From an uncultured bacterium (GTDB lineage Bacteria; Armatimonadota; UBA5829; DSUL01), in the NCBI GenBank assembly GCA_937967775.1, contig CALCJH010000366.1, forward strand, positions 1-5,675: a stretch of 5,675 nucleotides of DNA. Reading direction: 5' to 3'. The position numbers and the translations under genes are program-made. The notes beneath the pieces were generated by a model that saw nothing but the letters and a program-made list of their open reading frames with translations, searched no databases and was not told the origin of the DNA. Below, piece after piece: positions 4,743 through 5,675 of the stretch; position 1 is the stretch's first letter; every line of letters begins with the position of its first letter.

Positions 4743-5675
4743 CTTTTCTGGATCGAGAACTCCAGCTCCAGTGGCCCGGCGCTGGTCACGGCGTTCTTCG
4801 CCCGCGCGCAGAGACGCACCGGTCCTTTCGCCTCGCGGATGTCCGCCACCAGCGCGGCCAGGCGGTCTACATCCATCTCGAAGTAGACCGGCTCTCCTCC
4901 TGCTTTCAGGCGGGGAATGAGGTCCGCCCGGGCCGCTGCGGAGCGCACCTCCGTGGCCAAAAACTCCCGCACCTCTTGGGAGATCGTCTGATTGGATAGC
5001 CGTCCGTCCAGCGTCACGCAGGCGAGAAGGTCGCCCGCAGAGAGGATGGGCTTGTTGCGGAACAACCGCACGGCCACCGGCACCGTCTCACCCGCGATGC
5101 TGTTTCCCGGAACGGTGATCTGCATGACCACGGATTCCCGGCTCTCGTGGATCTGCTCCGCGATGGCTGCAACGCTCTGGGGCTCCTGGAAGCGCTCTTC
5201 CCGACCACCCTCTAAAGGTCGGAACACGGCCGGAGCGATGATGACCGCTCGGCCATTCGGACCCTTCTTTGCGCCCCGGGCCTCGGCCTTGGCGCTGGCC
5301 ATCTCAAGCGCTCTGTAAACGTTGGCCCGTATCTCCGACAGGCGGGGCGAGTAATCCACCACCACACGCGCCACCTCCTCGCCTGCGCCGAAAATGATGG
5401 GTCGCTCACGCAGCTCGCGATAACCCGCCAGCGTTATCCCCGCCCGCTGCTGAGCCTGAACCACCAGGCGGTTCTGCTCGGCCAGGATTCGTACAGCCTT
5501 GCGGATGTCTTCCTGAGCCTTGGCCACATCGCGTCGTGCCTGCGTGAGGCGGGCCTGCTCCTCAGCAAGGCGTTTCTCATAATCCTTCAGCCGCCCCTGT
5601 TGCTCGCGGATCTTTCGGTCCAGTTCCGCTTCCGTCTTGCGGGCCTTCAGCAGGTCTTCCGTGGCCTTCTTCAGA
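4739..5675 (-). CDS. DUF3084-like coiled-coil protein (partial, N-terminus beyond the window)
   Basis: The last 311 residues of a longer protein; the frame runs open to the window edge, so the true start lies further upstream. The GTG at 5527 is internal: the sequence before it continues the same coiled coil. Visible residues 1-80 are rich in Glu, Lys, Arg, Gln and Ala with heptad-like spacing (KTEAELDRKIREQQGRLKDY), a long helix. Residues about 88-311 form a globular domain with VVVDYSPRLSEIRANVYRALEMASAKAEARG, a central VVMQITVPGNSIAGETVPVAV and a C-terminal GPLELEFSIQKR. This resembles DUF3084 proteins, which in Cyanobacteria have N-terminal membrane helices, a coiled coil and this domain; membrane helices would lie outside the window. 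Function is unknown. The stop TGA overlaps the nuclease start (GTGA), and this gene pair recurs in other genomes as I recall, so the two may act together. The family call is from memory of the pattern. Confidence 0.75.
   Translation of the reverse strand, partial: LKKATEDLLKARKTEAELDRKIREQQGRLKDYEKRLAEEQARLTQARRDVAKAQEDIRKAVRILAEQNRLVVQAQQRAGITLAGYRELRERPIIFGAGEEVARVVVDYSPRLSEIRANVYRALEMASAKAEARGAKKGPNGRAVIIAPAVFRPLEGGREERFQEPQSVAAIAEQIHESRESVVMQITVPGNSIAGETVPVAVRLFRNKPILSAGDLLACVTLDGRLSNQTISQEVREFLATEVRSAAARADLIPRLKAGGEPVYFEMDVDRLAALVADIREAKGPVRLCARAKNAVTSAGPLELEFSIQKR

Noticed and set aside
4739..5527. DUF3084-like protein starting at GTG 5527
   Set aside because: The same frame is open from 5528 to the window end and continues the coiled coil, so GTG 5527 is an internal Val codon and the gene is truncated by the window edge.

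Overview
This window is GC-rich bacterial DNA that reads as ordinary chromosome; I see no mobile element, CRISPR array, rRNA or tRNA. One gene (thioredoxin) is on the + strand and the other five are on the - strand. The best lineage clue is an outer-membrane porin with a signal peptide, one N-terminal SLH domain, a coiled coil and a beta-barrel ending in Phe. This architecture belongs to diderm bacteria that tether the outer membrane to peptidoglycan through SLH domains (Cyanobacteria, Deinococcus-Thermus, Negativicutes, Synergistetes, Armatimonadota and relatives). A DUF3084-like gene coupled to a RuvC/YqgF-fold nuclease gene is a pairing I associate with Cyanobacteria. My inference is a Cyanobacteria/Armatimonadota-type diderm, with no phylum assigned firmly.

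Layout: trxA (24-350, +) ends at an intrinsic terminator and converges on a PfkB-family sugar kinase (424-1326, -). Upstream of the kinase are a minus-strand terminator (1361-1388) and a small secreted protein of unknown function (1423-1872, -). A second minus-strand terminator (1946-1985) separates that from the SLH-porin gene (2023-3888, -). The 434 bases at 3889-4322 are non-coding and hold a near-consensus sigma70 promoter, a long untranslated leader of about 289 nt with several hairpins and possible short upstream ORFs, and two inverted repeats upstream of the promoter. The window ends in an operon of a DUF3084-like coiled-coil protein (4739-5675, partial, -) overlapping a YqgF/RuvC-like nuclease gene (4323-4742, -) by GTGA.

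The genes look like separate transcription units rather than one pathway. Redox maintenance (thioredoxin), sugar phosphorylation, an abundant envelope protein with its own strong promoter, and a translationally coupled putative nuclease pair lie next to each other. The most interesting part is the porin leader: a perfect 19-nt palindrome close to the inferred transcription start, a 12-codon mini-ORF with a good Shine-Dalgarno held in a hairpin, and a 41-codon ORF whose stop codon overlaps the porin's Shine-Dalgarno. These suggest post-transcriptional control of the porin, but that is inference from sequence only.
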